This document shows positions 52,109 through 59,694 of a DNA stretch of 64,000 nt, piece by piece. The notes beneath the pieces were generated by a model. The model saw nothing but the letters and a program-made list of their open reading frames with translations. It did no database searches and was not told the DNA's origin. Source of the stretch: Streptomyces sp. NBC_01465 (GTDB taxonomy: Bacteria > Actinomycetota > Actinomycetes > Streptomycetales > Streptomycetaceae); contig NZ_CP109467.1 in assembly GCF_036227325.1 (NCBI RefSeq), forward strand, positions 5,704,001-5,768,000, in the 5' to 3' direction. Each line of letters opens with the position of its first letter. Within the stretch, counting starts at the first letter, position 1. The position numbers were made by a program, and so were the translations under genes.

Positions 52109-52700
52109 CCTCGCCGAGGACAACATCCAGGCGTGGCAGAACGACCGCACCAGGGCTCCTGTCTCCACGAAGATCGTGGTGGCGGGGGGTTTCGGCGTAG
52201 GCAAGACCACGTTCGTCTCGTCAGTCTCAGAGATCACCCCGCTGAAGACCGAAGCGCTGATGACGCAGGCGAGCGAGGACACCGACGACCTCAGCGACAC
52301 CCCCGACAAGCAGACGACCACCGTCGCGATGGACTTCGGCCGGATCACGCTCGACGACGACCTCGTCCTGTACGTCTTCGGCACCCCCGGCCAGCAGCGC
52401 TTCTGGTTCATGTGGGACGACCTGGTGCGCGGCGCGATCGGCGCGGTGGTCCTCGCGGACACGCGCCGCCTGGCGGACTGCTTCCCGGCCCTGGACTACT
52501 TCGAGTCGTGCGGACTGCCCTACGTCGTGGCGGTCAACCACTTCGAGGGAACCCCGGGCTTCGAGGCGGCCGACGTACGAGAAGCCCTCACCATCCCCGC
52601 CCACGTCCCCGTCCGGATCATGGACGCGCGCAACCGCATCACGGTGATCGAGTCGCTGCTGACCCTGGTGGGTCACGCGCTCGACACCACCCCCGAATAG
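52089..52700 (+). CDS. cvnD: Conservon Ras-like GTPase CvnD
   Basis: 203 residues. G1 GGFGVGKTT at about 33-41, switch region KQTTTVAMDFGRI, G3 FGTPGQQRFWFMWD, and VAVNHFEG in place of NKxD. GTP-binding protein of the conservon, expected to cycle at the membrane under CvnA/B control. GTG 52089 lies inside cvnC. It is followed after 13 bases by a flavoprotein gene on the same strand, which is therefore probably co-transcribed. Confidence 0.92.
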   Translation: MDSAVSDLAEDNIQAWQNDRTRAPVSTKIVVAGGFGVGKTTFVSSVSEITPLKTEALMTQASEDTDDLSDTPDKQTTTVAMDFGRITLDDDLVLYVFGTPGQQRFWFMWDDLVRGAIGAVVLADTRRLADCFPALDYFESCGLPYVVAVNHFEGTPGFEAADVREALTIPAHVPVRIMDARNRITVIESLLTLVGHALDTTPE

Positions 52701-52713
52701 GAGCAACCCCGCC

Positions 52714-53961
52714 ATGCGGAAGATACTCATCGTCGGAGCCGGCCAGTCCGGGCTCCAACTCGCCCTCGGTCTCCAGTCGCAGGGCTACGAGGTCACCCTC
52801 ATGTCCAACCGCACCGCGGACGAGATCCGGGGCGGCCGGGTCATGTCGACCCAGTGCATGTTCGACACGGCGCTCCAGCACGAGCGGGACCTGGGGATCA
52901 ACTTCTGGGAGTCGCAGGCGCCGAGGATCGAGGGCGTGGGCGTCTCGGTGGCGGGCCCGGAGTCTCAGCGAGTGATCGACTGGGTGGGAAAGCTCGACGG
53001 CTACGCGCAATCAGTGGACCAGCGCGTGAAGATGGCCGGCTGGATGGAGACGTTCGCCCAGCGCGGCGGCCAGCTGGTCATCCACGGAGCGGCAGTCTCC
53101 GACCTCGACTTCTTCGCCCGCACCTACGACCTGGTGATGGTCTCGGCGGGCAAGGGCGAACTGGTCTCGATGTTCGGCCGCGACGAGTCGCGCTCCCCGT
53201 TCTCGGTACCGCAGCGCGCCCTGGCGGTCGCGTACGTCCACGGCATGGGCCCGCGCCCGGAGCACCCGGACTTCGACGCCGTCCGCTGCAACCTGGTCCC
53301 GGGGGTCGGCGAGCTCTTCGTGATGCCGACGCTGACGACGACGGGCCGCGCGGACATCCTCTTCTGGGAGGGAATCCCCGGCGGCCCGCTGGACGCGTTC
53401 CAGGGAGTGAAGGACCCCAAGGACCACTTGTCCCTCACCCTGGAACTGATGGAGAAGTTCACGCCCTGGGAGTACGCAAGGGCGACCAAGGTCGAACTCA
53501 CCGACGCGGGCGGCACATTGGCGGGCCGCTACGCCCCCACGGTCCGCAACCCGATCGGCCGCCTGCCCGGCGGCGGCCTGGTGCTTGGCGTCGCGGACGT
53601 GGTGGTCGCGAACGACCCGATCACGGGCCAGGGCTCCAACTCGGCGTCGAAGTGCGCGGCTTCGTACCTGGAGTCGATCGTGACCAGGGGAGACCAGCCC
53701 TTCGACGAGGCCTGGATGCAGCAGACGTTCGACGGCTACTGGAACACGGCACAGCACGTCACGAAGTGGACGAACGCGATGCTGGGGGTTCCGCCGGAGC
53801 ACGTACTGAACCTGATCGGCGCGGCGGGTCAGCTCCAGCCGGTGGCGGACCGTTTCGCGAACGGGTTCAACAACCCGGCGGACTTCGAGAACTTCTTCTA
53901 CGACCCGGAGAAGACGAACGCGTATGTGGGTGGGGTCGCGGCGGCTGCGTCAGCGGCGTAA
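52714..53961 (+). CDS. Styrene/indole monooxygenase (StyA)-like FAD protein
   Basis: 415 residues. N-terminal FAD loop ILIVGAGQSGLQLALGL (GxGxSG-type), then SNRTADEIRGGRVMSTQC and RYAPTVRNPIG near the middle. The second flavin-contacting region is GVADVVVANDPITGQGSNSASK. StyA-type monooxygenases use FADH2 from a separate reductase to epoxidise styrene or indole, and no reductase gene is nearby. The substrate here is unknown. Position directly after cvnD suggests it is an output or accessory of the conservon, as P450 genes are in some other conservons. Confidence 0.85.
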   Translation: MRKILIVGAGQSGLQLALGLQSQGYEVTLMSNRTADEIRGGRVMSTQCMFDTALQHERDLGINFWESQAPRIEGVGVSVAGPESQRVIDWVGKLDGYAQSVDQRVKMAGWMETFAQRGGQLVIHGAAVSDLDFFARTYDLVMVSAGKGELVSMFGRDESRSPFSVPQRALAVAYVHGMGPRPEHPDFDAVRCNLVPGVGELFVMPTLTTTGRADILFWEGIPGGPLDAFQGVKDPKDHLSLTLELMEKFTPWEYARATKVELTDAGGTLAGRYAPTVRNPIGRLPGGGLVLGVADVVVANDPITGQGSNSASKCAASYLESIVTRGDQPFDEAWMQQTFDGYWNTAQHVTKWTNAMLGVPPEHVLNLIGAAGQLQPVADRFANGFNNPADFENFFYDPEKTNAYVGGVAAAASAA

Positions 53962-53987
53962 GCGGGCCGTGTCGGGGCGCGCCTCCT

Positions 53988-54222
53988 CCGGGGGCTCCGC
54001 CCCCGGACCCCCGCTCCTCAATCGCCGGAGGGGCTTGATTTTGCCCCTGCGGGCTCGTTTTCTGCGGGTTGTATGAGCCCGCGCGTGTGAGCTCAGGTGG
54101 GCAAAATCAGCCCGTCCGGCGATTGAGGACACGCGGCCGAAGGTCGCGTACGGGGGCGCAGGGGGCGAAGCCCCCGCAAAGGCGGGGTCCGGGGCGCGCA
54201 GCCCCGGCCCACCCCACCCCCG
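53988..54222. repeat. Dispersed palindromic intergenic repeat, copy 4, with extra hairpins
   Basis: A CCGGGGGC/GCCCCCGG hairpin (53988-54006) is followed by a long inverted repeat whose arms (54015-54046 and 54099-54129) pair over about 30 positions with one bulge and one mismatch. The right flank GCGGCCGAAGGTCGC matches copies 2 and 3. More GC hairpins follow at 54161-54175 and 54189-54207. It lies between convergent flavoprotein and NlpC/P60 genes. Confidence 0.85.
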
Positions 54223-55404
54223 CTAGGGGGTCTGGGGCGCAGCCCCAGTTTCGGGAAGGGGCGGGGTGGGGGAAATCTCCGGCACCACGGGCGGCGCATA
54301 CGACGCCATCGCCCCCGCCCCAGGATCCGGCCGCACCGCCCCCAACAACGGATTGGACGCGATCGGCGACACCTTCACCACGTCCCCCGGCCGCGGCGCC
54401 TGCACCACCATCCCGTCCCCCAGATAGATCGCCACATGCGTCGCCCCGGGGAAGTAGATCACCAGATCCCCGGGCCGCAGCTCCCGCAGCGGAACCCGCT
54501 TCAGCTGAGCCCACTGCTCCTGCGAAGTCCGCGGAATCACCCGCCCCGCAGACGCCCACGCCTGCGAAGTGAGCCCCGAGCAGTCGAACGACTCGGGCCC
54601 CTCCGCCCCCCACACATACGGCTTCCCGACCTGTCGCACCGCGTACGACAGCGCCGCATTCCCCGCCCGCGAAGGCGCCCCCGCAGGCGCACCCGGCGAC
54701 CCGGCCAGCACACCGGAGTCGATCAGCGTGCGCTGCGCGGAGTCGACGGAAGCCTGCTCCAGCCGCGCCACATCGGCGAGTTGCTGTGCGCTCAGCGAAG
54801 CAAGCAGCGTCTCCACCGACTTGAGCCGCCCCTGCACCGCATCCCGCTGCTTCTTCTGCTTCGCCGCAAGCACCTGCTCCGCATCCAGCGCCTCCTGAGA
54901 CTTGGCGGCCAGCTCACTCGCCCGCACCTCCGACCCTTCGAGCCGGCTCACCCGAGCCAGCCGCTCCGAGGAGGCCCGCTCGATCTGATGGCCCTGGTCG
55001 ATGAACTCCTGCGGGCTCCGCGCGAGCAGCAACTGCATGTAGTCCGACAGACCGGTCTGCCCCTGGTACTGCTCCCGGGCCATCCGCCCGACCTCGCTCC
55101 GCCCGCCCGCCAGGGCGATCCGCACCTTCGCGAGCTGCGCCCCCAGCCGTTTCGTCTCGGCGGTCTGCGCCTTCAGGTCGGCGGCGGTGGCGTTGTACGT
55201 CTCGCTCGCCTCTTCCGCCTGCCGGTACAGGGTCTGCATCTCGGTGAGCGCCCCCGCGACCGTCGTGGGCGGCGAGCTCACGGAATCCACGGAATCCACG
55301 GGATCCCCAGGATCCCCCGGCACCGCGAACGCGAGAGCCGGCGTCGCCGCGATCACCGTCGCCATGGCAGCCGTGCAGATGGACCGGAGAAGTCGCCCTG
55401 ACAT
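54223..55404 (-). CDS. Secreted NlpC/P60 peptidoglycan endopeptidase
   Basis: 393 residues. Signal peptide about 1-27. A long coiled-coil region (about 50-215; repeated Ala/Glu/Gln-rich heptads) resembles the regulatory helices of RipA/CwlO-type hydrolases. The NlpC/P60 domain (about 245-350) has catalytic Cys in SFDCSGLTSQAW and His in ATHVAIYLGDG. It cleaves peptide stems of the wall. ATG 55404 has GGAGGTGAT upstream. Residues about 30-44 (GDPGDPVDSVDSVSS) come from short tandem DNA repeats. The last codons overlap a GC hairpin (54232-54248) like those of the adjoining repeat. Confidence 0.92.
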   Translation of the reverse strand: MSGRLLRSICTAAMATVIAATPALAFAVPGDPGDPVDSVDSVSSPPTTVAGALTEMQTLYRQAEEASETYNATAADLKAQTAETKRLGAQLAKVRIALAGGRSEVGRMAREQYQGQTGLSDYMQLLLARSPQEFIDQGHQIERASSERLARVSRLEGSEVRASELAAKSQEALDAEQVLAAKQKKQRDAVQGRLKSVETLLASLSAQQLADVARLEQASVDSAQRTLIDSGVLAGSPGAPAGAPSRAGNAALSYAVRQVGKPYVWGAEGPESFDCSGLTSQAWASAGRVIPRTSQEQWAQLKRVPLRELRPGDLVIYFPGATHVAIYLGDGMVVQAPRPGDVVKVSPIASNPLLGAVRPDPGAGAMASYAPPVVPEISPTPPLPETGAAPQTP

Positions 55405-55479
55405 CCCATCACCTCCGCCCCGACCATGGGGCGATGGCGACGGAACCGCCTCAGGGGTGACCGATTCGGCCCAACGAGG

Positions 55480-55791
55480 TCACTCGGTCCGGTCCATCCC
55501 CGGCGTGGCGTCCGGCCCTGTCGCCGCGTCCGGCTTCGACCACGGCCACCGCACCCCCGAAGGCGGCTTCCCCTCGGGGGAGTGGACGTACTTCCACCGC
55601 CGGGTCAGCCCGACCCGCCCGGACGCTGCCGCAGGAGTCCGTACGTACACGAGCACGGTCGGCGCCCCGCCGTCCGCGTCCGGTACCGGCACGTTGTACA
55701 GCTTCGGCGGATGCCCGGTGGGCCCGAGCAGTACGGGCAGCACGCGTCCGTCCAGGGGCCCGCCCTCGAAGGGGGTGTCTTCGCTCTTCAC
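55480..55791 (-). CDS. Conserved hypothetical protein
   Basis: 103 residues, soluble, beginning MKSEDTPFEGGPLDGRVLPV and containing VLVYVRTPAAASGR and WKYVHSPEGKPPSGVRWPW. The FEGGPLDGR start resembles small uncharacterised streptomycete proteins. It starts 24 bp after the TetR stop on the same strand, so is probably co-transcribed. GTG 55791 is the start. No function can be proposed. Confidence 0.65.
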   Translation of the reverse strand: MKSEDTPFEGGPLDGRVLPVLLGPTGHPPKLYNVPVPDADGGAPTVLVYVRTPAAASGRVGLTRRWKYVHSPEGKPPSGVRWPWSKPDAATGPDATPGMDRTE

Positions 55792-55815
55792 CCCACCAGT
55801 GTCACCCCACCGGTG

Positions 55816-56538
55816 TCACAGCAGGTGGGCGGCCTCGCCGACGACGGGGATCACCCGCCGGGCCAGCACCCCCGCCGACCCCTCCGGCGTCTCCAGCGCC
55901 AGCGCGGCCTTCACGGCCTCGGCGGCCTGGGCGTCGGTCGCGGCGGTGACGGTCAGCAGCCCCACCAGATGGTCGACGAGCCAGTCGCGCAACTCGCCCA
56001 GCGGCGGCTGCTTCCCCTCGTCGAGCCAGATCAGCGACGCCGCCTCGACGGCGGCGATCCACGTCCGGACCATCATCCGCAGCCGGGGTCCGGGGTCGGG
56101 CATCCGGAGGTGGACGAGGATCTGCTCGGCGGCGGTCCGCCGTACCTCGTCGACGATCGCACTCGTACGGGACGTCTCGGCGACGGAGCCGCCCTGCAGC
56201 AGCGCGGAGAACCCGGTGTCGTGCTGGTCCACAAAGGTCAGATACCGATCCAGCGCCCGCGTCAGCCGCAACGTCAGCGGCCCGCTCTGGGATTCGGCGA
56301 AGCACTGCTCCAGCTCGTCGGCGGCCGACCGCAGGGCAGCCTCGTACAACTGCTGCTTGCCGCCGGGGAAGTACCGGTAGACGAGCGGCCGCGACACCCC
56401 GGCCGTCTCGGCGACCTCGTCGAGCGAGACGTCCTCGGGAGCCCGGTGCGCGAAGAGCGACAGTGCGGCGTCGAGGAGCTGGCTGCGGCGCTCCGCGACG
56501 CTGAGCCGGCGGTAGGCGGGGACTGCTGCGGGGGTCAC
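55816..56538 (-). CDS. TetR-family transcriptional regulator
   Basis: 240 residues. The N-terminal HTH (about 12-60) has RRSQLLDAALSLFAHRAPEDVSLDEVAETAGVSRPLVYRYFPGGKQQLYEA as a standard TetR recognition unit (two helices and YRYF). The C-terminal ligand-binding domain is helical and unspecific. GTG 56538 gives the usual N-terminal length; the upstream reading overlaps the diiron gene's 3' end. It lies 26 bp downstream of the AurF-like gene, so regulator and oxygenase are likely one operon. A GCTTG/CAAGC dyad in the divergent promoter is a candidate site. Confidence 0.88.
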   Translation of the reverse strand: MTPAAVPAYRRLSVAERRSQLLDAALSLFAHRAPEDVSLDEVAETAGVSRPLVYRYFPGGKQQLYEAALRSAADELEQCFAESQSGPLTLRLTRALDRYLTFVDQHDTGFSALLQGGSVAETSRTSAIVDEVRRTAAEQILVHLRMPDPGPRLRMMVRTWIAAVEAASLIWLDEGKQPPLGELRDWLVDHLVGLLTVTAATDAQAAEAVKAALALETPEGSAGVLARRVIPVVGEAAHLL

Positions 56539-56564
56539 CCTCGCAGCGTAATCCCGTACGGAGG

Positions 56565-57497
56565 TCAGCGGGCCAGCAGTCCGGAGCTCACCCACAGCCG
56601 CCGCCCCGCCCCCTGCAAGACGCCGATGTCATCCAAGAAGTCGGTCAGCCGCCGGGCCCCGTTCTGCATGACCTCCGCCCGGTGGCCGCTCGCCTTCACC
56701 TGGGCGACGGCTTCCCGCCGGTCGAGGCCGACGTTCGTGTACACCTGCGGGTTGACGAAGCAGGTGGAGAAGACGCGCGCGGCCTGTCCGCTGCTGATCC
56801 GGGTGAAGCGCTGCTCCCAGCGCGGTGCGGTGACCATCTGGCGCCTCAACTCCTCGCGTGCGTACCGCACATGGCGCGCCTCCTCGACCACATGGATACG
56901 GGTGACGCCCCGCACCAGGGTCTGCACGCGCTCGTCCGGGAAGGTCAACCGCTGCATGTAGTCGAGGATCTCCTCACCCAGCAGCGTGGCGGAGAACGAC
57001 CCGGGTGTGGTCGAGACGGTCTTCAGGACGCGCGCCAGATTGTGGTAGAAGCGCGGCACCTGATAGGTCGGCGCCCCGCCCTTCTGGATCATCTTGGCGA
57101 ACATCATCGAGTGCCGGCACTCGTCGGCTATCTCGGTCAGGGCGTAGCGGACGTGCTGACTGGTCAGGGACTTGTCGTAGATGTGCCGTACGAGCAGCTG
57201 CATCAGGATGATCTCGAACCAGATCCCCAGCGAGGCGAGCGACGCGGCCTCGTGACGGGCGAGGTCCATGCGCTGGTCCTCGCTCATCCTGCGCCACATC
57301 GGGGTGTCGTACAGCGACAGCAGCTCCGGCGGCCAGAACCACTTCCCGTCCTCGACGGGTGCTTCCCAGTCGAGTTCCTTCTCGGGGTCGAAGGAGTGCT
57401 TGGCGGACGATTCGAGCAGCCGCCGGGCGACCTGTTCGCGGTCCCTGAGGAGGCCGAGGGCGTCGCGGAGCACTTCGCGTTCGGTCACGGAGGTCAT
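56565..57497 (-). CDS. AurF-like diiron oxygenase
   Basis: 310 residues. A diiron four-helix bundle with metal-binding Glu/His sets in WFEIIL, ALTEIADECRHSMMFAKMI, LLGEEILDYMQR and RIHVVEEARHVRYAREEL, the layout of p-aminobenzoate N-oxygenase AurF and relatives. These use O2 at a di-iron centre for N-oxygenation or C-H hydroxylation. The substrate here is unknown, and no biosynthetic cluster surrounds it. ATG 57497 is preferred over GTG 57509. It is divergent from another diiron protein gene across a 163-bp gap with a TetR-like dyad. Confidence 0.85.
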   Translation of the reverse strand: MTSVTEREVLRDALGLLRDREQVARRLLESSAKHSFDPEKELDWEAPVEDGKWFWPPELLSLYDTPMWRRMSEDQRMDLARHEAASLASLGIWFEIILMQLLVRHIYDKSLTSQHVRYALTEIADECRHSMMFAKMIQKGGAPTYQVPRFYHNLARVLKTVSTTPGSFSATLLGEEILDYMQRLTFPDERVQTLVRGVTRIHVVEEARHVRYAREELRRQMVTAPRWEQRFTRISSGQAARVFSTCFVNPQVYTNVGLDRREAVAQVKASGHRAEVMQNGARRLTDFLDDIGVLQGAGRRLWVSSGLLAR

Positions 57498-57584
57498 CTC
57501 TGAGGGCACCTCTTGCGCGTCGGAGAGGTCGGGTCATCCGTCGGGTCACCGGGCGGGTTACCAACGGTCACGTCTTATGAGACT

Positions 57585-57598
57585 GCTTGTCAGCAAGC
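57585..57598. promoter_or_regulatory. GCTTG-TCAG-CAAGC dyad between divergent diiron genes
   Basis: A 14-bp inverted repeat (5-bp arms) in the 163-bp gap between the AurF-like and ferritin-like diiron genes. The TetR regulator encoded at 55816-56538 could bind here and control both directions. The arms are short, so this is tentative. Confidence 0.35.
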
Positions 57599-57660
57599 TC
57601 GTCAATCCCTCACGCACGACTTGTTGACCCGGCGTCTACCAACGTGTGAACCTGCGCTGT

Positions 57661-58767
57661 ATGTCGACACATGAGCTCTACACGGGCGGACCGATCGACC
57701 CCAACTGGCAAGTACCGTCGTCCAGTTCAGCACGGTTCAGCTGGGAGTACGACGACGGCCGCGACCGCCTCCTCGCCCTGTACCAGAAGGGCAAGGACAA
57801 GCAGTGGGACGGCGCCAAGCGCATCGACTGGTCCCTGGAAGTGGATCCGTACGACCCGCTCGGCACCCCCGACGAGGCGATGACCCTCTACGGCACCCCG
57901 TACTGGGCGAAGATGACCGACAAGAACAAGGGCGACCTCCGGCGCCACTACACGGCCTGGCAGTTCAGCCAGTTCCTGCACGGTGAGCAGGGCGCGATGA
58001 TCTGCGCCGCCCGCATCGTCGAGTCGGTCCCCGACCTGGACGCCAAGTTCTACTCGGCGACGCAGACCATGGACGAGGCCCGGCACGCCGAGATCTACGG
58101 ACGCTTCCTCCACGACAAGATCGGCATGCTCTACCCGATCAACGACAACCTCCAGGGCCTCCTCGGCGACACCCTGCGCGACTCCCGCTGGGACATGCCC
58201 TACCTCGGCATGCAGGTCCTCATCGAAGGCCTCGCCCTCGCCGCCTTCGGCATGATCCGCGACACCACGGACAAGCCGCTGCCCAAGCAGATCCTCGCGT
58301 ACGTGATGCAGGACGAGGCCCGCCACGTCGCCTTCGGCCGCATGGCGCTGCGCGACTACTACAAGCAGCTCTCGGACGCGGAACTGCGCGAGCGCGAGGA
58401 ATTCGTCATCGAGGGCTGCTACTTGATGCGCGACCGCCTGCGCGGGGTCGAGGTCCTGGAGAACTTCGGCATCCCGAAGAAGGAGGCCGAACAGCTCTCG
58501 GAGGAGTCGGAATTCCTGGCCCTCTTCCGCCAGTTGCTCTTCAGCCGCATCGTCCCGTGCGTCAAGGACATCGGACTCTGGGGCGAGCGGCTGCAGAAGG
58601 CGTACGTCGACATGGGCGTCTTCGAGATGGGCAACTCCAACCTGGACCTCCTGATGACCCAGGACGAGGAGATCGCGGAACAGCTGGACCGCGAGCGCTT
58701 CGAGGTGGAGGAGCAGGCGCGCGTGACGGAGGTGAAGGAGGCGATCGACGAGGGCGCGGCCTCCTGA
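57661..58767 (+). CDS. Ferritin-like diiron oxygenase family protein
   Basis: 368 residues. Four-helix diiron bundle with ligand sets in FLHGEQGAMI, TMDEARHAEIY, VLIEGLALAAFG and MQDEARHVAFG (two ExxH motifs), resembling ribonucleotide reductase small-subunit and acyl-hydroxylase/desaturase-like ferritins. The C-terminal about 70 residues form an acidic helical tail (QDEEIAEQLDRERFEVEEQARV). ATG 57661 is used; GTG 57646 adds five residues. The substrate is unknown. Divergent placement opposite a second diiron enzyme and its TetR regulator suggests a shared pathway. Confidence 0.82.
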   Translation: MSTHELYTGGPIDPNWQVPSSSSARFSWEYDDGRDRLLALYQKGKDKQWDGAKRIDWSLEVDPYDPLGTPDEAMTLYGTPYWAKMTDKNKGDLRRHYTAWQFSQFLHGEQGAMICAARIVESVPDLDAKFYSATQTMDEARHAEIYGRFLHDKIGMLYPINDNLQGLLGDTLRDSRWDMPYLGMQVLIEGLALAAFGMIRDTTDKPLPKQILAYVMQDEARHVAFGRMALRDYYKQLSDAELREREEFVIEGCYLMRDRLRGVEVLENFGIPKKEAEQLSEESEFLALFRQLLFSRIVPCVKDIGLWGERLQKAYVDMGVFEMGNSNLDLLMTQDEEIAEQLDRERFEVEEQARVTEVKEAIDEGAAS

Positions 58768-58803
58768 GGGACCGGTGCCACTCGGATGGAGTAGCGTGCT
58801 GGC

Positions 58804-59628
58804 GTGTCCATGCCTCCGCCGCCCCAGCAGCCGCAGCCGAACCCCTTCGGCCAGCCGCCCACGCCGTACCCCCAGCAGCAGCCGGGCCCCTACGGCCAGC
58901 AGCCCGCCGCCCCCTATGGCCAGCCTGCTCCCTACGGCCAGCCGGCCCCCTGGGGGGCTCCGCCGATGGGCATGCCGATGGGCCCGCCGCCCAAGAAGAA
59001 GACGGGCCTGATCCTCGGCATCGTCGGCGGAGCCGTGGTGCTGATCGTCGGCGGGGTGGTGGCCCTGGCCATGATCGGCGAGAAGGTGGTGTCCCTCCCG
59101 AAGGCGGAGTACCAGCTCACGCTCCCCAAGACGCTGCTCGACGGCAAGTACCAGCTCACCAAGGACCTGTCCGACACCGAGGGCGCGGCGATGAAGAAGG
59201 AGGCGGACGGCGCGTGGGACGCGAAGGTCACCCGCGGCCTGCTCGCCCAGTACGCGCTCGGCGGTGACGACGCCAAGGGCCAGCTGACGGTGTCCGGCAT
59301 GTACGGCCGCTTCAAGAACACCGGCCTGGCCCGCCGCGGCATGATGGAGGGCGCCGCGAAGGGGGCGAAGGCCGTGGTCGCGGTCAAGCCCAAGGACTTC
59401 CACCCCTCGGGCTCCGACGTCCCGATCGCCTGCGAGGTCCTCACCTCGACCCAGTCCGGCCAGCGCCTCACCATGCCGGTCTGCGCCTGGACGGACGGCA
59501 ACACGGGAGCGACCGTCGCGGAGATCACGCAGGAAACGATCCTGAAGGCCCCGACCGAGATCGACCTGGAAGCAGCAGCGGAAACGGCGGCCCAGGTCCG
59601 CACGGAGATGCGCAAGCCGCTCGGCTGA
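58804..59628 (+). CDS. Membrane-anchored protein with Pro/Gln/Gly-rich N-terminus
   Basis: 274 residues. Residues 1-58 are low-complexity PQQPQPNPFGQPP and PYGQPAPYGQPAPWG repeats. A single membrane helix spans about 69-92 (LILGIVGGAVVLIVGGVVAL). The external domain (about 95-274) has no recognised family. This layout, a cytoplasmic Pro/Gly/Tyr-rich tail plus anchor plus external domain, is common in Streptomyces envelope proteins. GTG 58804 or ATG 58810 starts it. It begins 36 bp after the ferritin-like gene and could be co-transcribed. Confidence 0.7.
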   Translation: MSMPPPPQQPQPNPFGQPPTPYPQQQPGPYGQQPAAPYGQPAPYGQPAPWGAPPMGMPMGPPPKKKTGLILGIVGGAVVLIVGGVVALAMIGEKVVSLPKAEYQLTLPKTLLDGKYQLTKDLSDTEGAAMKKEADGAWDAKVTRGLLAQYALGGDDAKGQLTVSGMYGRFKNTGLARRGMMEGAAKGAKAVVAVKPKDFHPSGSDVPIACEVLTSTQSGQRLTMPVCAWTDGNTGATVAEITQETILKAPTEIDLEAAAETAAQVRTEMRKPLG

Positions 59629-59694
59629 CCGGGGTGGCGGCCTGCACCCCGTAAAGGGCTACCCGGGCAGGCCGCCCTCCGCCACCATGGCCCC

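Noticed and set aside
55405..55479. c-di-AMP (ydaO-type) riboswitch upstream of the NlpC/P60 gene
   Set aside because: Such riboswitches precede some Streptomyces wall hydrolase genes, but only 75 bp separate this gene from its neighbour and no conserved core is visible.
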